Below are positions 39,238 to 47,226 of a stretch of 64,000 nt of DNA, in pieces. This stretch comes from Polynucleobacter sp. AP-Capit-er-40B-B4 (GTDB lineage Bacteria > Pseudomonadota > Gammaproteobacteria > Burkholderiales > Burkholderiaceae), in the NCBI RefSeq assembly GCF_018882245.1, contig NZ_JACVOV010000003.1:104607-168606 (forward strand), written 5' to 3'. The first letter of the stretch is position 1, and each line of letters begins with the position of its first letter. The notes under the pieces were generated by a model. It was not told the origin of the DNA and did no database searches. It saw only the letters and a program-made list of their open reading frames with translations. Both the position numbers and the translations under genes were made by a program.

Positions 39238-41334
39238 TTAGAATGTACCTCTTAGTCCGACCATGAAACTTCTTCCTGGTTGAGGTGCATAGAGCCTTAC
39301 TGCCATAGGCGTTGTTGCATAACGAATTTGCTCATTAAGCAAATTCTTCATATTGAGATAAACGGTCCAGTTGACTTGCTGAATTCTTTCGGTGTAAGAG
39401 ATCCCGGCATTCAAAAGGTTGTAACTTGGAGCCGGACCTTGTTCCCAATTTGCTAAACGATTTTGTTGATAGCTATAGATGTAGCTAGCATTCGTTAGCC
39501 ATCCATCTCTTTGATGGGCAATTTCAGCACCCAGGCGAGGTGCAGGTTGCAAAGGAAGGTTTCCTCCAGCATCAAACGTTCCCTGAGAGGCATCGCCAAA
39601 AATCCTACCGCCAAGACCGGGCTCTCGCCAGTTATAGGTAATTTCACCTTCAATACCTTTAATGGTTGCGGCAGCTTGCTGGGCAGTGACTACACTAAAA
39701 CCATCGCCTTCCTGACCACCATTATTGATGGCATTGCCAGTGTAGTAGCCATAAATATAGTTATTAAAACGATTGGCATAGATACTAGCTTTACTACGAA
39801 AAATTCCCAAATTCTTTTGAAAGTTGAACTCTAAATTGTGGGAAACCTCCTTGCTTAAATTGGGGTTGCCAATATCAAACGTCGCAGTAGATTCATGGGC
39901 GCCATAAGAATACAACTCTTGGGCACTTGGAGCGCGCTGGGAAACTGTGTATGCCACACCTAAACCATGACCTTGCATAAAATTCCATAGCCCCCCAGCA
40001 GAGTAAGACATCAAATTGAAAGTCCGGCTTTGCAATGCAATTTGCGGGGTAAGCGTGCCAGCAGAAGTATCTTGTGACTCTAAAACTGTGCTGGTGTTTG
40101 GATTTTGTGCAACATTGTTGTATCTGAGGCCAAGACTGCCTTGCAGGCTATTCCATTTACCTTCCTCAATCCAAAATAGGGCATTAGAATTTGTTTTAGT
40201 TGGTGGAACAATTGCATAGCTGCCACTGCCTACCTCAGTAGCATTTAATGAAGCGGCGGTTACTTGAGCGCCAAATGTACCTTTCCAGCCAAGAAGGGGG
40301 TTATGAGTTAGCTCAAAGCGCGCTTCATTTGCTAAATTTTTCCAGAGGGCAGCTGCTTCGCCGGCGTTATTAAATTCTGTGTGGTTGTAATTGGTATTAG
40401 CGGCACTAAATTTAAATGATGAGAATCCACTAAACGGATCGCGAGTTTGGTGCTGAAAGTCGTAACGATTTTGTGATTGGTTTATTGACCCACCTTCGGG
40501 TGTTGGAATTCCATAGTTATTATTTAACCGCTCGACTGACACGCCCGTGTAACCAGATTTGCCTATATAGGAAACGCCGAAGCCTAAATTATTTTGATTG
40601 GTATAGGTATTTGGAAGTTTGCCCGTATAGTTCTTCCCAGCATTGCCCTCTGGCGGGACAGTCCAGCCGCCAACGGGCTCACCCTGTGATTGTGTGGAGC
40701 TGCCAGGTATTGAATAATTATTGGCATTATTAATTGCGGTGTCCACGTGTACAGCTACTGATCCTAAGGCCCCATCCACCTCAATAGACCCGGCACGGCC
40801 ATTATTGACGGTCTCGTAACTGGTATTAAACGCTCCAGTTGGGCGATCGGGTAAATTGGTCAAGATTCGGTCATTAACAACATTCACTAGACCGCCGCTG
40901 GAGCCTGAACCATAGAGGAGGGCAGCGGCTCCACGCAATATCTCAACTTGATGTGTGTTTTGCATATTGTTGCCAACAGCATGATCTTGGGAAATATTAG
41001 ATACGTCCCCGACCGATAATCCATTTTGCAGAATTTGCACGCGTGAGCCCTCTAGCCCTCGAATCACTGGTCGGGACGATCCAGCGCCATAACCAGTTGC
41101 CGATACGCCTAACTCATTAGCCAGTGTTGCTCCCAGCGTGCCGCCTAATTTATTTGCTAACTCATCTCCTTGGAGAATTTTTGTTGGCGTCAAAATACTT
41201 TGTGTGGCCTCTTGGCTGCCGGTCGCAGTAATCTCAAGACTAGGAGATTGATTTTGTGCAAAGGCATAAGAGCTGAACATGCCGCCTACTAGCACGCAAA
41301 TAATGCGCTGCTTTAATAATTTTTTACACTTCAT
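39238..41334 (-). CDS. TonB-dependent outer-membrane receptor (ZnuD/metal type likely)
   Basis: About 698 residues from the ATG at 41334, which has AAAGGG at a good distance. A signal peptide (basic MKCKKLLKQR, hydrophobic core, cleavage after SYAFA) precedes the plug domain with VSATGYGAGSSRPVIRGLEG, VGNNMQNTHQVEILRGAAAL and YGSGSSGGLVNVVND, then a ~22-strand barrel ending in Phe (MVGLRGTF). The SYGAHESTATFDIGNPNLSK segment resembles ZnuD-type receptors for zinc or other metals; iron-siderophore use is not excluded. Downstream partner of the DUF2946-like gene, 82 bases apart. It converges with glmM. Confidence 0.88.
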   Translation of the reverse strand: MKCKKLLKQRIICVLVGGMFSSYAFAQNQSPSLEITATGSQEATQSILTPTKILQGDELANKLGGTLGATLANELGVSATGYGAGSSRPVIRGLEGSRVQILQNGLSVGDVSNISQDHAVGNNMQNTHQVEILRGAAALLYGSGSSGGLVNVVNDRILTNLPDRPTGAFNTSYETVNNGRAGSIEVDGALGSVAVHVDTAINNANNYSIPGSSTQSQGEPVGGWTVPPEGNAGKNYTGKLPNTYTNQNNLGFGVSYIGKSGYTGVSVERLNNNYGIPTPEGGSINQSQNRYDFQHQTRDPFSGFSSFKFSAANTNYNHTEFNNAGEAAALWKNLANEARFELTHNPLLGWKGTFGAQVTAASLNATEVGSGSYAIVPPTKTNSNALFWIEEGKWNSLQGSLGLRYNNVAQNPNTSTVLESQDTSAGTLTPQIALQSRTFNLMSYSAGGLWNFMQGHGLGVAYTVSQRAPSAQELYSYGAHESTATFDIGNPNLSKEVSHNLEFNFQKNLGIFRSKASIYANRFNNYIYGYYTGNAINNGGQEGDGFSVVTAQQAAATIKGIEGEITYNWREPGLGGRIFGDASQGTFDAGGNLPLQPAPRLGAEIAHQRDGWLTNASYIYSYQQNRLANWEQGPAPSYNLLNAGISYTERIQQVNWTVYLNMKNLLNEQIRYATTPMAVRLYAPQPGRSFMVGLRGTF

Positions 41335-41416
41335 TTGAAACCCTTTAATTCTTGCAACCAAACTATGGAAGCAAATAAATCTCTGGCTAGATACTGGATC
41401 TAGCCTCTACAGCGAT

Positions 41417-41785
41417 TTATAAAAAAAGGGCTGGTGGTGCTCTTGATTGATAGTGCTCAATGAAGACTTGAACTGCGAGGGATTTATCTAATCTTTCTGA
41501 ACGACTTACGTGATTGCCGTATGTAATGAGCGTGGAATTATCAGATGCAACAAATCCAGCCAAGGTAAGAGCATCAAATAAGTGACATACGTCTGAATTG
41601 TGATTTTGTGAGGGCGCAGCATCAATCTCAATCGAGCACGCTTCAGTTTGGATCTGTAAATTTGCATGCGAAATGCTATGAGATAGACCTATCCAGCGGG
41701 TCCCCAGCAAGCAGAATGCAAGCAAAGCAATGCTCAGGGCAACTTGAATTTGCTTCTTAAATTTGCTTGAAAAATAGGCAACCAT
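41417..41785 (-). CDS. DUF2946-like small membrane or exported protein
   Basis: 122 residues from the ATG at 41785. Longer in-frame starts read through the antisense of tRNA-Pro and are artefacts. One hydrophobic segment (VALSIALLAFCLLGTRWIGL, residues ~14-33) is followed by a His-containing polar region, SDVCHLFDALTLAG, and the end HYQSRAPPALFL. The CHLFDAL and RAPP pattern fits the DUF2946 group, which often precedes TonB-dependent metal receptors, as here. The function is unknown. A -10-like TAAGAT ends seven bases ahead of the ATG, and no Shine-Dalgarno is visible. Confidence 0.7.
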   Translation of the reverse strand: MVAYFSSKFKKQIQVALSIALLAFCLLGTRWIGLSHSISHANLQIQTEACSIEIDAAPSQNHNSDVCHLFDALTLAGFVASDNSTLITYGNHVSRSERLDKSLAVQVFIEHYQSRAPPALFL

Positions 41786-41804
41786 GGCATGAATCTTACA
41801 GGAT

Positions 41805-41834
41805 TTGCCTGCAATAGCGCTCTCGGTGTAGAAT
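41805..41834 (+). promoter_or_regulatory. Promoter of tRNA-Pro
   Basis: TTGCCT (41805-41810) and TAGAAT (41829-41834) with an 18-base spacer. The expected start near 41841 is about five bases ahead of the mature tRNA 5' end, leaving a very short 5' leader for RNase P. It lies face to face with the DUF2946-like gene on the other strand. Confidence 0.6.
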
Positions 41835-41845
41835 ATCGATTCCGT

Positions 41846-41922
41846 CGGAGTGTAGCGCAGCCTGGTAGCGCACCTGCTTTGGGAGCAGGGGGTCCAAGGT
41901 TCGAATCCTTGTACTCCGACCA
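41846..41922 (+). tRNA. tRNA-Pro(TGG)
   Basis: 77 bases with encoded CCA. Acceptor CGGAGTG pairs with TACTCCG (with one G-T pair); D arm GCGC...GCGC; anticodon stem CCTGC / GCAGG with loop TTTGGGA (anticodon TGG); T arm CAAGG-TTCGAAT-CCTTG. It matches canonical bacterial tRNA-Pro. Confidence 0.97.
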
Positions 41923-41960
41923 CTTTCTCTTTGTTTTACGATTTTCAGTCCCAGTACTCA

Positions 41961-42037
<77 letters not shown>

Positions 42038-42103
42038 CCTCTTCATTTGATCCCATGCTGTAAATTGTGGCTTAACTACCTTTTTATGTTGTGTGCCGTG
42101 ACT

Positions 42104-42109
42104 TAGAAT
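42104..42109 (+). promoter_or_regulatory. Putative -10 giving a leaderless lipoprotein mRNA
   Basis: TAGAAT ends six bases before the ATG at 42116. The -35 region is weak (TTTTTA at 17 bases). No Shine-Dalgarno sequence precedes the ATG. Confidence 0.4.
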
Positions 42110-42115
42110 GCATCG

Positions 42116-42478
42116 ATGAACTCTATTTCCTCCAAGATTTGCTCATTCTTGAGTCTCATTTTTTTGCTTTCAGCATGTTCGGTGGCTAAATTAGAGGCCC
42201 GACTAGAAGCTAATCCGCAGTGCAAAGACGTTATCAATCCAAAAACAGGCGCTCTTATGCCATGTCCTGGATCTGATAAGGCTTTCTATAGAGAGGCAGG
42301 CTTAGCGCCAGTAAAGGCGACGGCTGTTGTAAATAGCTCCGTTCCCAATACTCCACCATTAAATGCTCAAGCCACTCCAACATCAGATGCTGGACTAAGG
42401 GCGCCTTCTCAAAATGATTGCAAGCCTCAGATTCACAAAAAGACCGGCGGAACATTGCCGTGCCCCACACCAGAATAA
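42116..42478 (+). CDS. Small lipoprotein with a duplicated CK..I..KTG...PCP motif
   Basis: 120 residues, not recognised as a named family. The signal peptide ends in the lipobox LLSAC with Cys21, so the mature protein is probably lipid-anchored; position +2 is Ser, favouring the outer membrane. The mature part contains the same motif twice, Cys-Lys-x2-Ile-x2-Lys-Thr-Gly-x3-Pro-Cys-Pro, at residues 36-51 and 102-117. The two cysteines of each copy are exactly 14 apart, and a ~50-residue Ala/Pro/Thr/Ser-rich linker joins the copies. Each copy could form one disulfide loop in the periplasm. Function unknown. Confidence 0.75.
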   Translation: MNSISSKICSFLSLIFLLSACSVAKLEARLEANPQCKDVINPKTGALMPCPGSDKAFYREAGLAPVKATAVVNSSVPNTPPLNAQATPTSDAGLRAPSQNDCKPQIHKKTGGTLPCPTPE

Positions 42479-42542
42479 CTCGAAGTAGGTATGATCTTCT
42501 GTATTAGAACTCTCTAAAAAGTAAGCAACCCATGGAAACGCT

Positions 42543-43226
42543 ATGAAAAAAATGAATATATTGCTGGTCTCCTTTGCGGCAGCAATTGCTTTGGCTGCTT
42601 GTAGCAATGCACCCAAGTTAGCGACTGAATCAATGCCAAGATCTGGATTCTTGCCAGATTACAACCTCTTGGTGCCAATGGCGACAAGCGATAGCGACAC
42701 GCGGGTTTGGAGATATCGTGTTTCTGGTGTAAATCCAGGGGTATATACAGCGGTTATTCTTGATCCAATTTACTTGAATCAAAATGCAACTAAAGATGTC
42801 AGTCTTGAGTTGATTAATAAAGCAAAAGCGGCATTACAAGAATCTATGGTTGAGGCTGTAAATGCGCGAGGCAATATTCGCATTGTGACTAAACCTGGCC
42901 CAGGTGTGGCACGTATTTCAGTAGGTATTACTGGCGCAGAAAGCTCTGCAAATAGTTTGCAGCCTTGGAACTTCACTCCAATCGGTTTGGCTATGAATGC
43001 TGCCGCATATGCTGGTGGTGTTAATGCTAAAACACCTGCGCTTTTAGTCGAAAGTAAAATTACTGATAGTCAGTCAAAGCAACTATTGGGCGAGGGTTTA
43101 ATTACCGTTCAGGGTGAATCTTTCCGAACAAGTGCGGGCTCCGCAGATTCTTTTATTGCCATGGCTAAGAAAGTGGTTCGCACCGCATTAGAAACATCGG
43201 CCAATCCAACTCCTACCGGTAAATAA
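42543..43226 (+). CDS. DUF3313 family lipoprotein
   Basis: 227 residues. A lipoprotein signal ends in LAACS (Cys near 20). The remainder matches DUF3313-type proteins: SGFLPDYNLLVP at the mature start, a mixed alpha/beta middle with VSLELINKAKAALQESMVEA, and the Gly-rich ARISVGITGAESSANSL. The function is not known; the family is often found near small envelope proteins. It follows the duplicated-motif lipoprotein by 64 bases and precedes an EF-hand gene by 9, so the latter two are likely cotranscribed. Confidence 0.8.
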   Translation: MKKMNILLVSFAAAIALAACSNAPKLATESMPRSGFLPDYNLLVPMATSDSDTRVWRYRVSGVNPGVYTAVILDPIYLNQNATKDVSLELINKAKAALQESMVEAVNARGNIRIVTKPGPGVARISVGITGAESSANSLQPWNFTPIGLAMNAAAYAGGVNAKTPALLVESKITDSQSKQLLGEGLITVQGESFRTSAGSADSFIAMAKKVVRTALETSANPTPTGK

Positions 43227-43235
43227 CTGGCTCGT

Positions 43236-43490
43236 ATGAAAACTCCATTCTTTGTCTTGGCTTGCGGCCTTCTATCAGTAACACCTATATTGGTTCATGC
43301 GGATGATGCATCTCGAGATCAAGAAATTGTTGAGCGCTTTGCAAAGTGTGACACTAATAAAGATGGGAAGTTAACCAAGGAAGAGGCAAAAGGTTGTATG
43401 CCACGTATCTATAGTCACTTTAGCTATATTGATTCCTCTGGCAAAGGTTACGTAACTGTTGCTGAAATTCAGGCAATGGCAAATAGATGA
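43236..43490 (+). CDS. Exported EF-hand protein
   Basis: 84 residues with a Sec signal peptide (cleavage near VHA-DD). EF-hand loop 1 is canonical, Asp39 to Glu50 (DTNKDGKLTKEE). Loop 2, Asp66 to Glu77 (DSSGKGYVTVAE), has Lys at the third ligand position and is probably weaker. Cys38 and Cys54 flank the first loop and might form a disulfide in the periplasm. It probably binds Ca2+; the partner is unknown. A terminator follows. Confidence 0.8.
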   Translation: MKTPFFVLACGLLSVTPILVHADDASRDQEIVERFAKCDTNKDGKLTKEEAKGCMPRIYSHFSYIDSSGKGYVTVAEIQAMANR

Positions 43491-43504
43491 TTTTATGAAA
43501 CCTC

Positions 43505-43528
43505 AAGAGCCTCTTTCGAGGCTCTTTT
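43505..43528 (+). terminator. Intrinsic terminator after the EF-hand gene
   Basis: Nine-base-pair stem AAGAGCCTC / GAGGCTCTT with loop TTTC and a short T run. It ends only ~15 bases before the dehalogenase-like ATG. Confidence 0.85.
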
Positions 43529-43542
43529 GTATAGGATGAATG

Positions 43543-44436
43543 ATGGCAGTTTCTTTTCCTGGTTTTACAGAAAGCAAGATTTCCGTTTTATCGGACGACG
43601 GTCCAATTGAAATTGCTTATTTAATTGGTGGAAGCGGCCCACCTTTATTGTTATTACATGGCTTTCCTCAAACCAAAGCAATTTGGAGTCAAGTTGCTCC
43701 TGAGCTGGCGAAACATTTCACGGTTGTGGCTGCCGATCTAAGAGGCTACGGCGCTTCTTCAAAGCCTCATGGCAAAACAGATCATTCCACTTATTCAAAA
43801 CGATCAATGGCAGCTGATCAACACTCATTAATGCAGTCATTGGGATTTAATCAATTCTTTTTGCTAGGGCACGATAGGGGCGGGCGGGTCTCTCATCGAC
43901 TGGCAATGGATTTTCCTCAAAGCGTGCTGCGTTTAATGGTGCTAGATATTTCTCCAACATTAACGATGTATGAAGGCTCAACCATGGCTTTTGCAAAAGG
44001 CTATTGGCATTGGTTTTTCTTAATTCAACCCGAACCAGTACCTGAAACGATGATTGGCGCAAACCCAGAGTATTGGCTAAAAAATCATATGGGTCGTCAT
44101 GCGGGTACAGGTATATTTTCTGCTGATAGATGGGCCGAATATTTAGCTGGCGCTAGTAATCCGCAATGCATGCATGCAATGTGTGAGGATTACCGTGCTG
44201 CAGCCTCAATTGATTTGATGCATGATCGCGCAGATCGATCTGCTGGCAATCAACTAAAAATGCCTTTAAAGGTACTCTGGGGCGAGCATGGGCTAGTCAA
44301 TCAGTGCTTTAAGCCGCTTGATGACTGGCGAAGCGTGGCAATGAACGTCACAGGTAGGGCTGTTCCCAGTGGTCATTACATTCCGGAGGAGATCCCGGGT
44401 CTGTTAATAGATGATGCCAGGGACTTTTTCAGGTAA
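43543..44436 (+). CDS. Alpha/beta hydrolase, predicted haloacetate (fluoroacetate-type) dehalogenase
   Basis: 297 residues from the second of two adjacent ATGs, which has better spacing from AGG. The active site matches fluoroacetate dehalogenase position by position: nucleophile Asp111 with Arg112 and Arg115 in LGHDRGGRVSHR, the acid Asp135 in VLDISPT, halide-binding His156, Trp157 and Tyr217 (YWHWFF and EDYRAAASIDL), and catalytic His278 in SGHYIPEEIP. AADLRGYGASSKP is the usual strand-beta4 region. Epoxide hydrolases are the main alternative but lack the Arg pair and the His-Trp-Tyr halide pocket. It would hydrolyse 2-haloacetates to glycolate. The activity is inferred. Confidence 0.82.
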   Translation: MAVSFPGFTESKISVLSDDGPIEIAYLIGGSGPPLLLLHGFPQTKAIWSQVAPELAKHFTVVAADLRGYGASSKPHGKTDHSTYSKRSMAADQHSLMQSLGFNQFFLLGHDRGGRVSHRLAMDFPQSVLRLMVLDISPTLTMYEGSTMAFAKGYWHWFFLIQPEPVPETMIGANPEYWLKNHMGRHAGTGIFSADRWAEYLAGASNPQCMHAMCEDYRAAASIDLMHDRADRSAGNQLKMPLKVLWGEHGLVNQCFKPLDDWRSVAMNVTGRAVPSGHYIPEEIPGLLIDDARDFFR

Positions 44437-44454
44437 ATACATCGAATGAAAACC

Positions 44455-44490
44455 AAAAACCCTAAATAAATCATATATTTAGGGTTTTTT
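44455..44490. terminator. Strong bidirectional terminator
   Basis: Fourteen-base-pair perfect stem (AAAAACCCTAAATA / TATTTAGGGTTTTT) around a seven-base loop, with A and T runs on both ends. It ends the dehalogenase gene and, from the other side, the small minus-strand gene whose stop is at 44496. Confidence 0.92.
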
Positions 44491-44495
44491 AATCA

Positions 44496-44681
44496 TTACT
44501 CTGGGTGAAAGTTATTGCTAGCCATGAAGCTGATCGTGCGTTCAAAGCCTAGGATACGAATGTAGCGCCAAGCAATATCGCGATATTTGCTATCTAAATA
44601 GCCAATCGCTACTTCAGGCGTCCTTTTGGACAAGTCGATCTGTTGAATTGCACGGGCCCAACGTTTGAGTCTTGTTGACAT
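44496..44681 (-). CDS. Small basic protein of unknown function (61 aa)
   Basis: 61 residues from the ATG at 44681. The start is chosen because GGAGG lies eight bases before it, an excellent ribosome-binding site. The protein is basic and mainly helical by inspection: MSTRLKRWARAIQQIDL, then PEVAIGYLDSKYRDIAWRYI and FERTISFMASNNF. No signal peptide or membrane segment is seen, and I do not recognise a family. A strong ribosome-binding site and its own terminator argue that it is a real gene. The 90 bases upstream, to the FAD oxidoreductase stop, are AT-rich and may hold its promoter. Confidence 0.65.
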   Translation of the reverse strand: MSTRLKRWARAIQQIDLSKRTPEVAIGYLDSKYRDIAWRYIRILGFERTISFMASNNFHPE

Positions 44682-44771
44682 ATTTGTCACCTCCATGACC
44701 ATACAACGCATGAAAAAGGGGTCGAGATGACATGAATTACAAAATATTTAATAAAAAACTGCTTAATTTCC

Positions 44772-46187
44772 TTAAATAGAGACAACTTTATGGGGATTAA
44801 GGATATTTTGGGGGTCTAGAGCCGTTTTGAGGGCCTTCATAAGGTCATGAGCAACCTCGCCCTTGTGCGCCCTTAGGCCATCTAATTTGAGCTGTCCAAC
44901 CCCGTGTTCCGCAGAGATGGAGCCTTTACATCTCTCAACCTGCCCATAGACCAGCTCATGTATGCGCTTTTCGTTGGTTTCGTTAAAGGTTTTTGGGTCT
45001 GTACCCAATGGCGGGGCAATGTTGTAATGCAGATTCCCATCACCGAGATGTCCGAAATTAATGATTCTGATCCCCGGAAACTTTTCTCTCATTAATTCAT
45101 CAGTCACACGGATAAAGCTATCAAGCGAAGAGAGGGGAATGGTGATGTCATGCTTCAAGTTCGCACCTTCTTCAGCTTGCGCAAGTGTGATGTGTTCGCG
45201 CATATGCCAAAAAGAATTTGCTTGAGATAAATTGCTAGCAATTACCGCATCACTAATGATTGACTTCTCAAAGGCATCCTCCAGGATAGTTTCAAGAAGT
45301 TGCCTGACATGCTCCTCACTTTCGTGATCAGACAATTCAATCAAGACTGTATATGGCGGATTTCCTTGCAAAGGGTTAGCCATTTGCGGAAAGTGCTTTT
45401 CATTCAAGTCCAAAGATTCTCGAGTCATCATTTCAAAACCCGTAAGCAAAGAGCTTGCCCGTTTTTGAAAAAGAGTTAGCAACTCAATAGTGGATGCAAT
45501 GTTCTCGCAAGCAACTAAGGTTGTCCATTGAGAAACGGGTAAGGGGTAAAGCTTCATAACCGCTGCCGTGATAATGCCAAGCGTGCCTTCTGATCCGATG
45601 AATAGGTCACGCAAGTCATAACCAGTATTATCTTTGCGCAATCCTTTGATGCCGTTCCAAATCTCTCCTTTGGCAGTAACTACTTCAAGGCCCAGGCAAA
45701 GATCCCGAGTATTGCCATAGCGCAAAACATTAGTGCCGCCTGCATTAGTTGCGAGGTTGCCGCCAATCATGCAGCTACCTTCAGCCCCAAGACTAAGCGG
45801 AAACAGATAGCCATTCTCTGCGGCCTTTTCTTGTACAGTTTGCAAGATGCAACCGGCCTCGAGGGTAATCGTTTGGTTTGCGATATCAATCTCGCGAATT
45901 TGATTCATTCGCTTGAGATTAAGTATCACTTGCTTACCACTATTGTCTGGAGTAGCGCCACCACAAAAACCAGTATGACCACCTTGTGGAACCAGTGCAA
46001 TTTGGTGCTGAGCACATAGCTTTACGATTGCTGCAACTTCATTGCTAGTGCTAGGTAATAAAACAGCAAAGGCTTTTCCGGTAAATCGTTTTCGCCAATC
46101 AGTTAGGTAGGGTGCTTTATCTTCATCTTGAGTCAAAATATATTTTGACTCAAGAACCTCGGATAGTTGATTGATGAAGTTTTGCAT
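44772..46187 (-). CDS. FAD-linked oxidase, D-2-hydroxyacid dehydrogenase type
   Basis: 471 residues. The PCMH FAD-binding domain is at the N-terminus (VPQGGHTGFCGGATPDNSGK, NLATNAGGTNVLRYGNTRD, RKDNTGYDLRDLFIGSEGTLG), and the FAD-oxidase C-terminal domain ends with GHLGDGNLHYNI and SISAEHGVGQLK, whose His residues bind metal and substrate. This is the D-lactate / D-2-hydroxyglutarate / GlcD-like family; the exact 2-hydroxyacid is not decided. It is the third gene of a wrbA-DUF2069-oxidase unit, four bases after the DUF2069 gene. Confidence 0.9.
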   Translation of the reverse strand: MQNFINQLSEVLESKYILTQDEDKAPYLTDWRKRFTGKAFAVLLPSTSNEVAAIVKLCAQHQIALVPQGGHTGFCGGATPDNSGKQVILNLKRMNQIREIDIANQTITLEAGCILQTVQEKAAENGYLFPLSLGAEGSCMIGGNLATNAGGTNVLRYGNTRDLCLGLEVVTAKGEIWNGIKGLRKDNTGYDLRDLFIGSEGTLGIITAAVMKLYPLPVSQWTTLVACENIASTIELLTLFQKRASSLLTGFEMMTRESLDLNEKHFPQMANPLQGNPPYTVLIELSDHESEEHVRQLLETILEDAFEKSIISDAVIASNLSQANSFWHMREHITLAQAEEGANLKHDITIPLSSLDSFIRVTDELMREKFPGIRIINFGHLGDGNLHYNIAPPLGTDPKTFNETNEKRIHELVYGQVERCKGSISAEHGVGQLKLDGLRAHKGEVAHDLMKALKTALDPQNILNPHKVVSI

Positions 46188-46191
46188 TGAT

Positions 46192-46578
46192 TTATTTTTC
46201 TGCAGAAACCTTCTTTAAAGCTTTAGCCTCTTTTTTAATTGGCCTTAAATACATCAATAAGCAAACAAAACCAATGGTTGCAAAGAGCGTTTCAATCGCG
46301 GCAAGCCAAAAGTTAGCGCCAGTTTCTAGGATACGCACTAAGCCTTCAGTGACATAAAGCAAGATCAGCATTGAGGCCCACTGCATGGTGTAGACATTTC
46401 CCTTCCATAGGCCGGGAATGGCAAACAACAAAGGAATGCCTTTAAGTATTAGCCAGGATCCACCAGGGCGCAGGGGTGAGATGAACCACTCCCAAGCTAC
46501 ACAAAGAATGAATAAATCTACAAAGGCAGCAGTAGCTATGAGTTGGTAAGGATTCTTATCGAGGATCTTTTTCATCAT
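46192..46578 (-). CDS. DUF2069 membrane protein
   Basis: 128 residues with about four membrane helices and a basic C-terminus (RPIKKEAKALKKVSAEK). The central LKGIPLLFAIPGLWKGNVYT and QWASMLILLYVTEGLVR are typical of DUF2069, which in proteobacteria regularly follows wrbA. The function is unknown. Gaps are 8 bases to wrbA and 4 to the FAD oxidase. Confidence 0.85.
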   Translation of the reverse strand: MMKKILDKNPYQLIATAAFVDLFILCVAWEWFISPLRPGGSWLILKGIPLLFAIPGLWKGNVYTMQWASMLILLYVTEGLVRILETGANFWLAAIETLFATIGFVCLLMYLRPIKKEAKALKKVSAEK

Positions 46579-46586
46579 GATGCGCT

Positions 46587-47213
<627 letters not shown>

Positions 47214-47214
47214 T

Positions 47215-47220
47215 TATGAT
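47215..47220 (+). promoter_or_regulatory. Putative -10 giving a leaderless BrkB-family mRNA
   Basis: TATGAT ends six bases before the ATG at 47227. The -35 is weak, and no Shine-Dalgarno is seen. This spacing is a reason to prefer the ATG over the in-frame TTG at 47206. Confidence 0.4.
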
Positions 47221-47226
47221 ACGGCG

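Noticed and set aside
41786-41923. Minus-strand N-terminal extension of the DUF2946-like gene, reading GFEPWTPCSQSRCATRLRY
   Set aside because: This is the antisense translation of tRNA-Pro, a well-known annotation artefact. The gene is started at the ATG at 41785 instead.
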